DNA of 64,000 nt from Bdellovibrio sp. UBA4095 (GTDB lineage Bacteria; Bdellovibrionota; Bdellovibrionia; Bdellovibrionales; Bdellovibrionaceae): positions 62,001 through 126,000 of the forward strand of contig DFXZ01000002.1 in the NCBI GenBank assembly GCA_002381805.1, in the 5' to 3' direction. How positions within the stretch are numbered: position 1 is the stretch's first letter; every line of letters starts with the position of its first letter. The translations under genes and the position numbers were made by a program. Shown one piece after another: positions 15,992-24,081 of the stretch. Under the pieces are notes generated by a model that was given only the letters and a program-made list of their open reading frames with translations, was not told the DNA's origin and made no database searches.

Positions 15992-16269
15992 TGAAAACGA
16001 TATACCTGACGCTGACTACAATTATGATGATCACCGTCCTTATTGGCGGATATCGTATTGCGCGAGGACCCAGCCCTGTGGATCGAATGTTGGCTGCGCA
16101 ATTCTTAACCACGACGGCAGTGGCAATTTTTCTTATATTGGCTGAAGCTCTCGACTTACCAGAACTTCGCAATGTCTCACTTGTTATGGTTTCTCTTTCC
16201 ACAATTACAACAGTCGCCTTCGTGAAAATCTACTGTCCAAGGAAAGGAAAAAAAGATGAGTGTCCTTGA
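15991..16269 (+). CDS. mrpF: Mrp-type cation/proton antiporter subunit F
   Basis: This 92-residue protein has three transmembrane helices and the MrpF/MnhF signature (RIARGPSPVDRMLAAQ), where the Asp-Arg pair is typical. The start is TTG at 15991, preceded by GGGGAG; upstream codons in this frame are not protein-like. MrpF is one of the small membrane subunits of the multi-subunit Mrp complex that exchanges sodium or potassium for protons at the inner membrane. It is the first gene of an eight-gene operon and overlaps mrpG by 14 bases. Confidence 0.85.
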   Translation: MKTIYLTLTTIMMITVLIGGYRIARGPSPVDRMLAAQFLTTTAVAIFLILAEALDLPELRNVSLVMVSLSTITTVAFVKIYCPRKGKKDECP

Positions 16270-16555
16270 GTTCACTACAGCTTTTATCTTAATTCTAGGG
16301 GTTATTTTTTTTGCCGCCGGCTCAATCGGTCTTTTGCGATTTAAAGGAGCACACAGCAGACTTCATGCTCTATCCAAGGCAGACAATCTTGGTCTTGGCC
16401 TTATTTCGTTGGGATGCTTACTTGCAACGCCCAATACTGCGACTGGATTTAAGATCTTTTTTATTTGGATCCTTGCGCTCTCTGCCAGCGCCGTCACCTG
16501 TTTTATCATTGCCGAATGGGAGATGAGTCATGGAGACGACAGTCCGAATCTATGA
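16256..16555 (+). CDS. mrpG: Mrp-type cation/proton antiporter subunit G
   Basis: This 99-residue protein has three hydrophobic segments and the MnhG/PhaG pattern GLLRFKGAHSRLHALSKADNLGLGL, close to the family consensus LRFPDVYSRLHAATKADTLG. It starts inside the end of mrpF and its own end overlaps the next gene by 26 bases, which is typical of tightly coupled operons. It is a structural subunit of the antiporter, with no independent activity known. Confidence 0.85.
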   Translation: MSVLEFTTAFILILGVIFFAAGSIGLLRFKGAHSRLHALSKADNLGLGLISLGCLLATPNTATGFKIFFIWILALSASAVTCFIIAEWEMSHGDDSPNL

Positions 16556-17474
16556 CTTCCTTTTGGTCACGGCTTTATTGGGAGCTGCATGGAAAACACT
16601 TTTCGCTCGAGAAGCGTTTACCTCAACAGTTCTTTTCGTAGCCTTTGGTCTTTTGATGGCAATTGTGTGGACTCGACTGGGTGCCATTGACGTTGCTTTA
16701 GCAGAGGCCTGTATCGGTGCAGGTCTAACGGGAGCCTTATTGATAGATGCTATTAGGCACTTTCAAGAAGACTCGAATCTAAACTCCAAGGAATCAAGGC
16801 TGACCTTTCATATGGCGGCTGGAGTCCTTTCCCTGGGCCTATTTTCAATCTTATCCACATCGCTATTGAATCTTCAGGAGCCGAACAAAGATGTATATAC
16901 TCGAGTCATCGATCACATGGACGTATCTGGATCCAGTCATCCTGTGACCTCTGTACTTCTTAATTTCAGAGCATTTGATACCTGGCTTGAACTCGGGGTT
17001 CTGCTTTTAGCAAGTTTTGCCGCCATCAGCATTCATCAGCTTTATGACGATGGACGAGGTCCCGATCTTATGCGACCAACACCTACTGCCATCAAATCTC
17101 TAACTCGGGTTATGCTGCCGTTCTTAGTGATCATAGGTGGTTTTCTTCTGTGGTTAGGCAGTCACTCGCCGGGAGGCGCCTTCCAGGCCGGTTCACTTAT
17201 CGGTGCCGCTGGAATCCTTATCCAGATCACGAATCCTGATAGACGTATTCTTTTTTCTTCTCTGGGTTTTCGTATCCTATTATCCCTTGGGTTCTTAGCA
17301 TTTCTTGCAGTCGCATTCTTAACTAATTTATTGCAGGGTAATTTCCTTGAATTCCCTCAATCGCAGGCGGGAACATTCATTCTTATTCTCGAACTTGCTG
17401 CTACAGCCTCTATAGCACTCACTTTAAATGTTATGTTTGCATGCAGTCATCCTTGGACAAGGGGTGGGCGATGA
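16530..17474 (+). CDS. mrpB: Fusion of a DUF4040 (MrpA C-terminal/MbhD-like) domain with MrpB
   Basis: This 314-residue membrane protein has two parts. Residues 1-75 match the DUF4040 domain found at the C-terminal side of MrpA and as MbhD (FVAFGLLMAIVWTRLGAIDVALAEACIGAG). From about residue 140 the MnhB domain follows (SVLLNFRAFDTWLELGVLLL, then LLWLGSHSPGGAFQAGSLIGAAG). Fusing the MrpA tail to MrpB, with no full-length MrpA in the operon, is like the split arrangement in archaeal Mbh/Mbx complexes. It overlaps mrpG by 26 bases and mrpC by an ATGA. Confidence 0.82.
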   Translation: METTVRIYDFLLVTALLGAAWKTLFAREAFTSTVLFVAFGLLMAIVWTRLGAIDVALAEACIGAGLTGALLIDAIRHFQEDSNLNSKESRLTFHMAAGVLSLGLFSILSTSLLNLQEPNKDVYTRVIDHMDVSGSSHPVTSVLLNFRAFDTWLELGVLLLASFAAISIHQLYDDGRGPDLMRPTPTAIKSLTRVMLPFLVIIGGFLLWLGSHSPGGAFQAGSLIGAAGILIQITNPDRRILFSSLGFRILLSLGFLAFLAVAFLTNLLQGNFLEFPQSQAGTFILILELAATASIALTLNVMFACSHPWTRGGR

Positions 17475-17779
17475 CACTATTTGCAAATCTCACCCCTTAT
17501 ATTTTGTATGGCACGACGGGTGCGCTGCTTTTAAGTTTTGGTCTTTACTCTATAGCTATTCAGAAACACATCTATCGTCGTGTCTTAGCTTGGAATATTG
17601 TAGGTAGCGGTATCTTTCTTGTTCTAGGTGCGCTAGCCCATAGAAACACTGACAATCAGCTTTCTGATCCACTCCCACAAGCTTTAGTGATCACAGGTAT
17701 CGTCGTTTCTGTAAGCGCCACAGCTTTAGCTTTGGCAATTGCCAGAAGAATATCTTCACAAAATGAAGAGGAATATTAG
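17471..17779 (+). CDS. mrpC: Mrp-type cation/proton antiporter subunit C
   Basis: This 102-residue protein has three transmembrane helices and resembles MnhC/NuoK (GLYSIAIQKHIYRRVLAWNIVGSGIFLVLGA, then ALVITGIVVSVSATALALAIARRI). The ATG at 17471 overlaps the mrpB stop by ATGA, preferred over the longer frame. In complex I the homologous NuoK carries part of the lateral proton path. It is followed immediately by the first large antiporter-like subunit. Confidence 0.85.
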   Translation: MTLFANLTPYILYGTTGALLLSFGLYSIAIQKHIYRRVLAWNIVGSGIFLVLGALAHRNTDNQLSDPLPQALVITGIVVSVSATALALAIARRISSQNEEEY

Positions 17780-19240
17780 ATGGTCGCGCTCGTTCTCCTC
17801 ACTCCATTCATCGGAGCGATCACTACTATTTTCATATCGAAAGCGTACCAAAAGTACTTAAGTCTTTTGCTTGCCGGCAGCTCATTTGCTCTGACCGTTT
17901 TTTTTGCATTCACTTTTTCGAAAGTTATTCGGTATGAAATCTCGGGTTGGAAAGCTCCTCTGGGTATCAATCTTCAAATAGATGGCCTTTCCGTCGTTAT
18001 GCTTCTATTAACCTCAACTATTGCAATTGCTATTGCAGTCTACTCCCAGCAATACTTTAAAGGCACAAAGGGGAGCTTAAGCGCTTCAGGATTCTGGCCC
18101 TTGCTATTTTTCCTCTGGGGTTCTCTCAATATCCTTTTCACAGTCGCAGATCTCTTCACAGTTTACGTCTGCCTGGAGTTGATTACACTCGCCTCGGTGG
18201 CTTTGATTACTTTGGCCAATGACCGAGAGGCCCTGAAATCTGCTCTGCGCTATTTAATGACTGCACTTGTCGGCTCAATGTTCTATTTGCTAGGAGTTGC
18301 GCTTGTCTATGGGCGCGCTGGTGCTCTTGATTGGACCTTATTAAGTCAGTCGTTAGGCAATGATGTTGTCACATGGACTGCCATTAGCTTAATGACTGCA
18401 GGTCTTCTGATCAAGGCGGCGCTATTTCCACTGCACTTCTGGTTGCCTGGCGCTCATTCGATAGCCCCCGCACCGGTCAGTGCTTTGCTCTCTGCATTGG
18501 TCGTGAAGGCTTCATTTTTTGTAGTTCTTCGAATTTGGATTCAGGTATTTTCAATGAACGAGATTGCAGTTCATGTTCTCGGAGCACTTGGCGCCGGAGC
18601 AATTATTTGGGGATCGTTACAGGCAATCATACAAGAACGAATTAAACTTATGGTGGCTTATTCGACAGTCGCGCAACTGGGCTATCTTTTTTTAGTTTTC
18701 CCTCTCTTATCTGCGGCCAGCACCAGCACTTCGTTTGGCGAGATCAATGCCATTTGGGAGGGTACGATCTATTTCACCATATCCCATGGAATAGCGAAGT
18801 CGACTATGTTCCTAACAGCTGGAATCATTATTCACGCCATGGGAAGTGATCGTCTGCGAGACATTCATGGCTCTGCGGGACGAGTTCCCATTGCCATTTT
18901 AGCATGGGGTTTTGCCGGTATCAGTTTGATTGGTTTGCCGCCAAGTGGTGGATTCATTGCGAAGTGGCATCTGCTAACGGCAGCGATTCGATTTCAGCAA
19001 TGGTTTTATGCAGCGGTCATTCTATTTGGAGGCTTGCTCGCTTCGGGATACGTGTTTCGTCTGCTATGGTATGCATTCCAGGCTCCTGGCAAAACAATCG
19101 CCATTCAAAAGGTTCCTGCCACTATGCAAATCGCGACGTTGTTTCTAGGTATTCTTATCGTCATCCTTGGAATTCGCACGACCGATATTTCATCGCTGCT
19201 GTTAATAGGCTATCCGTTTTTTCAGGGAGGACAGCCATGA
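17780..19240 (+). CDS. mrpD: Proton-conducting antiporter-like subunit, MrpD/NuoN type (first copy)
   Basis: This 486-residue protein has about fourteen transmembrane helices and the proton_antipo_M domain. Key ion-path residues are present: Glu133 in the TM5 motif CLELITL, a lysine in LLIKAALFPLHFWLPGAH, and a lysine in SALVVKASFF. The FWLP...SIAPAPVSALLSA block is the hallmark of the NuoL/M/N/MrpA/D family. It starts directly after the mrpC stop, and its TGA overlaps the ATG of the next subunit. Confidence 0.88.
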   Translation: MVALVLLTPFIGAITTIFISKAYQKYLSLLLAGSSFALTVFFAFTFSKVIRYEISGWKAPLGINLQIDGLSVVMLLLTSTIAIAIAVYSQQYFKGTKGSLSASGFWPLLFFLWGSLNILFTVADLFTVYVCLELITLASVALITLANDREALKSALRYLMTALVGSMFYLLGVALVYGRAGALDWTLLSQSLGNDVVTWTAISLMTAGLLIKAALFPLHFWLPGAHSIAPAPVSALLSALVVKASFFVVLRIWIQVFSMNEIAVHVLGALGAGAIIWGSLQAIIQERIKLMVAYSTVAQLGYLFLVFPLLSAASTSTSFGEINAIWEGTIYFTISHGIAKSTMFLTAGIIIHAMGSDRLRDIHGSAGRVPIAILAWGFAGISLIGLPPSGGFIAKWHLLTAAIRFQQWFYAAVILFGGLLASGYVFRLLWYAFQAPGKTIAIQKVPATMQIATLFLGILIVILGIRTTDISSLLLIGYPFFQGGQP

Positions 19241-20742
19241 CCTGGCATTCCGTCATTCCTCTCTTGCTGCCCATCAGTTCTTTTGTTCCGGCAATTATTA
19301 TTCTCTTGCTGAAGGAAGAACAAAAGGTTGCAAGAACGACAATCAATCTTATCGGAGCTGTTCTAAAGATATTTTTGGTAAGCTATGTTGCTCATGGTAT
19401 TTATAATGGCGAGCGGTATGAAACCAGGTTTCACCTAGTTTCCGATCTGCAGATGGTCTTGCGAGTTGATGATCTATCTTTGTTGTTCTTGGCCCTGTCG
19501 TCCCTTCTTTGGCTAGTGACCACTATTTATGCCATTGGATATTTGGAAGGCTCCCCGTTTCGGAGTCGTTTCTTCTGTTTTTTCAGCCTTTGCGTGACCG
19601 CCACAATGGGAATTTCTCTGGCGGGGAATCTCATAACATTTTTAGTCTTTTATGAAATGCTCACTCTGGTCACCTATCCTTTGATCGTGCACCTAGGGTC
19701 CGAAAAAGCGCTTCGAGCTGGGCGGGTTTATCTTATCTATACTCTTTTTGGTGGCACCCTATTACTAATGGGAACGGCCTGGGTCTATGTCTTAGCAGGG
19801 CCCGTAGACTTTGTGCGAGGCGGAACATTAGCGCCATATGTGCAGGACCATCGCCATGCACTAATCGCTATGTTCGTTCTCTTCGTAATTGGTCTTGGCG
19901 TAAAAAGCGCGCTGATACCATTACATGGCTGGCTTCCAAAGGCCATGGTTGCTCCGGCGCCGGTAAGCGCTTTGCTCCATGCTGTCGCTGTCGTAAAGGC
20001 CGGTGCTTTTGGAATCATCAGAGTCGTCTATGATGTTTACGGGACTAGCAGTGCTCAGGCTTTAAATGTATTGCAGCCGCTTGCGTATCTAGCGTCTTTC
20101 ACAATTATATATGCCTCGGTTCGCGCACTTTACCAGCAAGAGCTAAAACGGCGTTTGGCATTTTCCACTATCAGTCAGATTTCCTATATCATACTCGGCA
20201 CTTGCATTGTGGGACCTATAGGTACAATCGGTGCGCTCACACATCTGGTTCATCAAGGACTTATGAAGATCACATTGTTCTTTTGTGCAGGGAACCTAGC
20301 AGAAAAACTAAAAGTAACCCGAATCGATCAAATGAATGGTGTGGGTTGGAAAATGCCGCTAACAATGAGTGCTTTCACGGTAGGAGCTTTCGGTATGATC
20401 GGCCTTCCTCCTGTAGCAGGATTTATTTCTAAATGGTATCTCAGCATGGGGGCAGCCACTGCCAAAGACTATTTCTTCGTGGCAGTGCTTATGGTTAGCA
20501 GTCTTTTAAATGCTTCGTATTTTTTACCGCTGGTCCATGCAGCCTGGTTTAAAAAGCCAATCAATGAAAATCCTCTTTTCGATGAACAACAAAACAGCTC
20601 TAAATGGGAAATTTCACCGTTACTTCTTTTTCCAACGATAACCACGGCTATCTTATCTTTGCTTGCGGGACTGTTCGCGGCTCTCCATTACAGTCCGCTG
20701 GGTTTGGCTAAACTTATTACGGAGGGTTTTTACACACCATGA
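19237..20742 (+). CDS. Proton-conducting antiporter-like subunit (second copy, MrpA/MrpD type)
   Basis: This 501-residue polytopic membrane protein belongs to the same NuoL/M/N family as its neighbour. The start is ATG at 19237, overlapping the upstream TGA (ATGA) and preceded by GGGAGG. It keeps the TM5 glutamate (Glu140 in FYEMLTL), the lysine in LGVKSALIPLHGWLPKAM and the second lysine in AVVKAGAFG, so a working proton channel is predicted. It may stand in for the missing NuoL-like part of MrpA. It overlaps the next gene by four bases. Confidence 0.85.
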   Translation: MTWHSVIPLLLPISSFVPAIIILLLKEEQKVARTTINLIGAVLKIFLVSYVAHGIYNGERYETRFHLVSDLQMVLRVDDLSLLFLALSSLLWLVTTIYAIGYLEGSPFRSRFFCFFSLCVTATMGISLAGNLITFLVFYEMLTLVTYPLIVHLGSEKALRAGRVYLIYTLFGGTLLLMGTAWVYVLAGPVDFVRGGTLAPYVQDHRHALIAMFVLFVIGLGVKSALIPLHGWLPKAMVAPAPVSALLHAVAVVKAGAFGIIRVVYDVYGTSSAQALNVLQPLAYLASFTIIYASVRALYQQELKRRLAFSTISQISYIILGTCIVGPIGTIGALTHLVHQGLMKITLFFCAGNLAEKLKVTRIDQMNGVGWKMPLTMSAFTVGAFGMIGLPPVAGFISKWYLSMGAATAKDYFFVAVLMVSSLLNASYFLPLVHAAWFKKPINENPLFDEQQNSSKWEISPLLLFPTITTAILSLLAGLFAALHYSPLGLAKLITEGFYTP

Positions 20743-22484
20743 ACTCTCTTTTATATTTATCCAGTTTACTAGGAGTTTTAGTGGCTATCTTAGGCCTGTT
20801 AAAACCTCTAGAAAAAATCGTTCAAAAGGCATACCCATGGGTGCCTCTGCCTATTCTCCTATTGGGGCTTTACTCCCTGACCTCCAACGTACCTGAAATC
20901 ACACGGTACCCTAATTTACTTCTGGAAGTAGAAGTTGGGCTGGACAATTTAGGCAGAGCCTTTCTGATTCTGATCTCACTGGTCTGGTTGATTGCAGGAC
21001 TCTATTCCAAAAAAGTTCAGTTTAGCGATGAGCAAAAAAGAACTTTTCGTTCTTATTTTCTGGTAACTTTTAGCGGTACAGTTTCAGTGACCCTTTCTCA
21101 TGATGCCCCAAGCTTTTATGCTGGCTATGCCTTGATGACCTTGGGCGGATACGGTTTAATCACTCTGGCAAATAAAACTGCAGATCAAATTGCCGGAAGA
21201 GCTTATATCGTTATAGCGCTTATAGGAGAGATTCTGGTTTTAGCCGGGTTGATCATTGCCGCAAGCGATGCACCTGGATTTTCTTTGCCAGAAATAGCAA
21301 AGAGCGTTCGAGAAGCTCCTTCTGGTCGTTGGAGCTTTTGGCTAATATTCATAGGGTTTGGCACTAAAGTGGGACTGGTACCCATTCATTTCTGGTTACC
21401 TCGTGCATACTATTGGGCACCATTACCTGCCGTAGCTGTTCTAAGTGGTGCGATGACAAAGGCAGGAGTCCTGGGCTGGCTACGATTTCTACAGCTCTCT
21501 GAATCAGCGGTAGCCTCAACAATAGTAATTTGCGCAGGAATTCTGATGGCGTTTTACGGTGTGATTGCGGGAATGTACCAAACACGGGCGAAAACCACAC
21601 TGGCATTTTCGAGTCTTAGTCAAATGGGTTACTTAACAATGGCTTTCGGAACCAGCATCGAGCCCGGGGTTGTTCTTTCAAAATCCCTCACTGCTGTGGT
21701 TGCGTACTCCTTTCATCACGGACTTACCAAGGTCGCGCTTTTTTTAGGGCTTGGACTGCTGACCTTTTATTGGAAGACCCACCACTTTAGAAAAATTATT
21801 TTCGCGTGTCTTTGTGTTTGCTCCTATGGACTGATTGGCCTGCCATTTTCTGGCGGACTCTATGCTAAGACACTTCTAAAGAATGTTGGCCACTCCGATG
21901 GTTTTTGGCAGTCCATTAGCGGTCCTTTACTCACTTTGGGATCCATTGGAACCGGTCTTCTGATGGCAAGATTTCTGATTCTTTGTTTCCGAGGCGAACA
22001 CGATCAGGTGCAAGCCGCTCCCAGCAGAGCGCCTTGGCTCCTTGTATTCGGATTTGTCTTATCGAGTGGATGGCTTTTACCTTATAGCCTGAATGTTCTA
22101 AGTCTGGATTTTACGCCACACTTGAGTCTTGCTGAAAACGTATTTCCGGTAACCCCTGTCGCCGTGGGGCTTGCGATCGCGTTGGCTCTGACTCGCAATA
22201 TTTGGAGACATCGCTCCAGCGATTCGCCGCGCCCGTTCAATATTATCTCACAAACGCTGTATAAGGCCTTTTGGGAGGACTTTCCTCAGAGAATCGATCG
22301 CATTGTGGCCACCGGCTCGCAAGTGTTACATCGAATCCATGAGGGAATGAAACTAGAAGAAAAAAATAAGCTCTTTATCTCCATCGCCGGAAAAGCTCAT
22401 ACAACCTGGTTTCTTGGGTGTCTTTTACTACTGGCCATTACTCTGATAATTTTTATTCTGCAAAGAACACGGGGGTTCGCATGA
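20739..22484 (+). CDS. Third antiporter-like subunit lacking the conserved TM5 glutamate
   Basis: This 581-residue polytopic protein is a third NuoL/M/N-family member in the operon. The lysines are kept (Lys210 in GFGTKVGLVPIHFWLP and Lys241 in AMTKAG). At the TM5 position where the family has Glu followed by L-T-L, however, the sequence is Tyr130-Ala131-LMTL, so the key glutamate is Ala131. In complex I and Mrp this Glu and the TM7 Lys work as a pair, so proton transfer here may be altered or lost. The C-terminal 120 residues extend beyond the core. Its TGA overlaps the mrpE ATG. Confidence 0.82.
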   Translation: MNSLLYLSSLLGVLVAILGLLKPLEKIVQKAYPWVPLPILLLGLYSLTSNVPEITRYPNLLLEVEVGLDNLGRAFLILISLVWLIAGLYSKKVQFSDEQKRTFRSYFLVTFSGTVSVTLSHDAPSFYAGYALMTLGGYGLITLANKTADQIAGRAYIVIALIGEILVLAGLIIAASDAPGFSLPEIAKSVREAPSGRWSFWLIFIGFGTKVGLVPIHFWLPRAYYWAPLPAVAVLSGAMTKAGVLGWLRFLQLSESAVASTIVICAGILMAFYGVIAGMYQTRAKTTLAFSSLSQMGYLTMAFGTSIEPGVVLSKSLTAVVAYSFHHGLTKVALFLGLGLLTFYWKTHHFRKIIFACLCVCSYGLIGLPFSGGLYAKTLLKNVGHSDGFWQSISGPLLTLGSIGTGLLMARFLILCFRGEHDQVQAAPSRAPWLLVFGFVLSSGWLLPYSLNVLSLDFTPHLSLAENVFPVTPVAVGLAIALALTRNIWRHRSSDSPRPFNIISQTLYKAFWEDFPQRIDRIVATGSQVLHRIHEGMKLEEKNKLFISIAGKAHTTWFLGCLLLLAITLIIFILQRTRGFA

Positions 22485-23002
22485 GGCAGTTTAAATATGG
22501 TCTTTCGTTTTTCCTCTTTTTTGCTTTATTGTGGTGGTCCTTAACTGAAAACTCGTCTACTCAAGTATGGATGGGAGCAATTCTGGTGGCAATTGCAAGC
22601 ATCACAGCACTTAACAACTTAACGACCGAAAAATTTCCGATAGTCATGAGTCTAAGGAATTTCGTTCACTTCACCTGGTACTTTATCTCCCAGTCCATAA
22701 AGGGAGGGGTTCAAGTGGCGCTCCTGGCTTTCATGCCCACCAGAGAAATCAATCCTGGCTATCACAAATATAAAACAAGAATCCCGGAAGAAGCAGAGTT
22801 CGCAAGAATGTGTTTCGCATCCTGTCTTAGTATTTTCCCCGGAACTTTAAGTTGTGGTTATGTCGAAGACTTTCTTATTATTCACATTCTGGATGAACCA
22901 CTCTTTAAGATCGAAGAAATTCAATTTCTTGAAGACCTCACTATTCGCACGTTCATGCGTATCAATTCGATAAATACCTCTAAACCTTCCTCCAGCAATT
23001 GA
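22481..23002 (+). CDS. mrpE: Mrp-type cation/proton antiporter subunit E
   Basis: This 173-residue protein shows the MnhE pattern: two N-terminal transmembrane helices, FVHFTWYFISQSIKGGVQVALLAF, and then a soluble part with FARMCFASCLSIFPGTLS and ILDEPLF. The ATG at 22481 overlaps the upstream TGA (ATGA). It ends the antiporter operon. Having E last while F and G come first differs from the usual ABCDEFG order. Confidence 0.85.
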   Translation: MRQFKYGLSFFLFFALLWWSLTENSSTQVWMGAILVAIASITALNNLTTEKFPIVMSLRNFVHFTWYFISQSIKGGVQVALLAFMPTREINPGYHKYKTRIPEEAEFARMCFASCLSIFPGTLSCGYVEDFLIIHILDEPLFKIEEIQFLEDLTIRTFMRINSINTSKPSSSN

Positions 23003-23056
23003 TCCTTGTTTAATGATGCGCTTTCTTTCTGCGAGTGACTGATATAGAATTTACCC

Positions 23057-23398
23057 ATGGCTGCGGGTGATTGGAAAGAAATGTATAAGGCTTCCTTGGA
23101 AGGCGACCTTGAGTTGGTTAAATTCCATCTAAGAGAGGGTGTTGACCCAAATTATCAGCATCCCGAAATCCTTTCACTTCCAATTGTTGCGGCCATTCAG
23201 TCGGAGCATCCGGAAATAGTTAAAGCCCTGCTCGAAGCGGGCGCCAAGATTCGCCTAATCTCGGTTTTTGATAATATGACTGCCTTACAAGCCGCCAAAA
23301 TATCCAATAATTTAGAAATCAAAAATATTTTCAAAGACGATCTCGCAAAAGAGCGTCCGCAAATTCTGCAAAAAATTTTACAAAGATTTTTTCGTTAG
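23057..23398 (+). CDS. Small ankyrin-repeat protein
   Basis: This 113-residue protein has no signal peptide and about three ankyrin-type helix-turn-helix repeats (YKASLEGDLELVKFHLREGVDPN, then IVAAIQSEHPEIVKALLEAGAKI, then TALQAAKISNNLEIKNIF). Ankyrin repeats bind other proteins; the partner is unknown. It lies 54 bases after mrpE and overlaps the end of the convergent pcp gene by four bases, so it could be the last gene of the antiporter transcript. Confidence 0.75.
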   Translation: MAAGDWKEMYKASLEGDLELVKFHLREGVDPNYQHPEILSLPIVAAIQSEHPEIVKALLEAGAKIRLISVFDNMTALQAAKISNNLEIKNIFKDDLAKERPQILQKILQRFFR

Positions 23399-24024
23399 TT
23401 TGAAAGATTCCGAATAAGGTCCAAAAGTTTTACCAAAACTTTGCTTTGATCAGCGAGACTCATCGTTGGCGAATGTTGATCGGCATCAGAAATCTGTTCA
23501 GGCAAAAGAGGCAAGTGAACAAATAACACTGGTACATTTTGCTCGGATAATTGATGAATCACTCGATAATACAAATTGTTGCAGACATAAGCTCCAGCGC
23601 TAAGTGAAACGTGGGTTTCTCCCAATTCACTTAAGATGTCTTTCCATTCGTCTGGAAAAAAATCGACGATAAATGCTTCCGGAGCACCCTCTAAAATTCT
23701 TCCAGTTGATACAATATTACCATCAACATCTTGTTTATCACTACGCATCCAGTTTAGGGCGACTCTTTCCAAAGAAATCCCTCGTCGGCCAGCGGCTTGG
23801 CCCATTAAGACCACTGCTTGGTAACTTGATTCGTGAATCTGCCAATGCTTCATGAAGGTCAAGAACGAATTTTCAAAATGAACAGGCAAAACTATTGTGT
23901 CGACAAAGTCACAACTCCGAGCGATCTCTGGTAGTAGAAGTTGAGAGGGATTTAATGAACGTCCGCCGAAAGCTTCAAAGCCGGTCACTAATATCTTCTG
24001 TTTTCGAGACTCGTTCGATTTCAT
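23395..24024 (-). CDS. pcp: Pyroglutamyl-peptidase I (C15 cysteine peptidase)
   Basis: This 209-residue cytoplasmic enzyme removes N-terminal pyroglutamate from peptides. The catalytic triad of family C15 is visible: Glu86 in GISLERVALN, Cys148 in SAGAYVCNN and His170 in LFVHLPLLP. The N-terminal ILVTGFEAFGGRSLNPS matches the family start. Length is typical. A predator living on prey protein could use it in peptide catabolism, which is inference. Confidence 0.88.
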   Translation of the reverse strand: MKSNESRKQKILVTGFEAFGGRSLNPSQLLLPEIARSCDFVDTIVLPVHFENSFLTFMKHWQIHESSYQAVVLMGQAAGRRGISLERVALNWMRSDKQDVDGNIVSTGRILEGAPEAFIVDFFPDEWKDILSELGETHVSLSAGAYVCNNLYYRVIHQLSEQNVPVLFVHLPLLPEQISDADQHSPTMSLADQSKVLVKLLDLIRNLSN

Positions 24025-24081
24025 AATCGCCCCCTCTTTTCAGTATACTGGGGCCCTTAAGAAATTGAATCATTAAGATCT

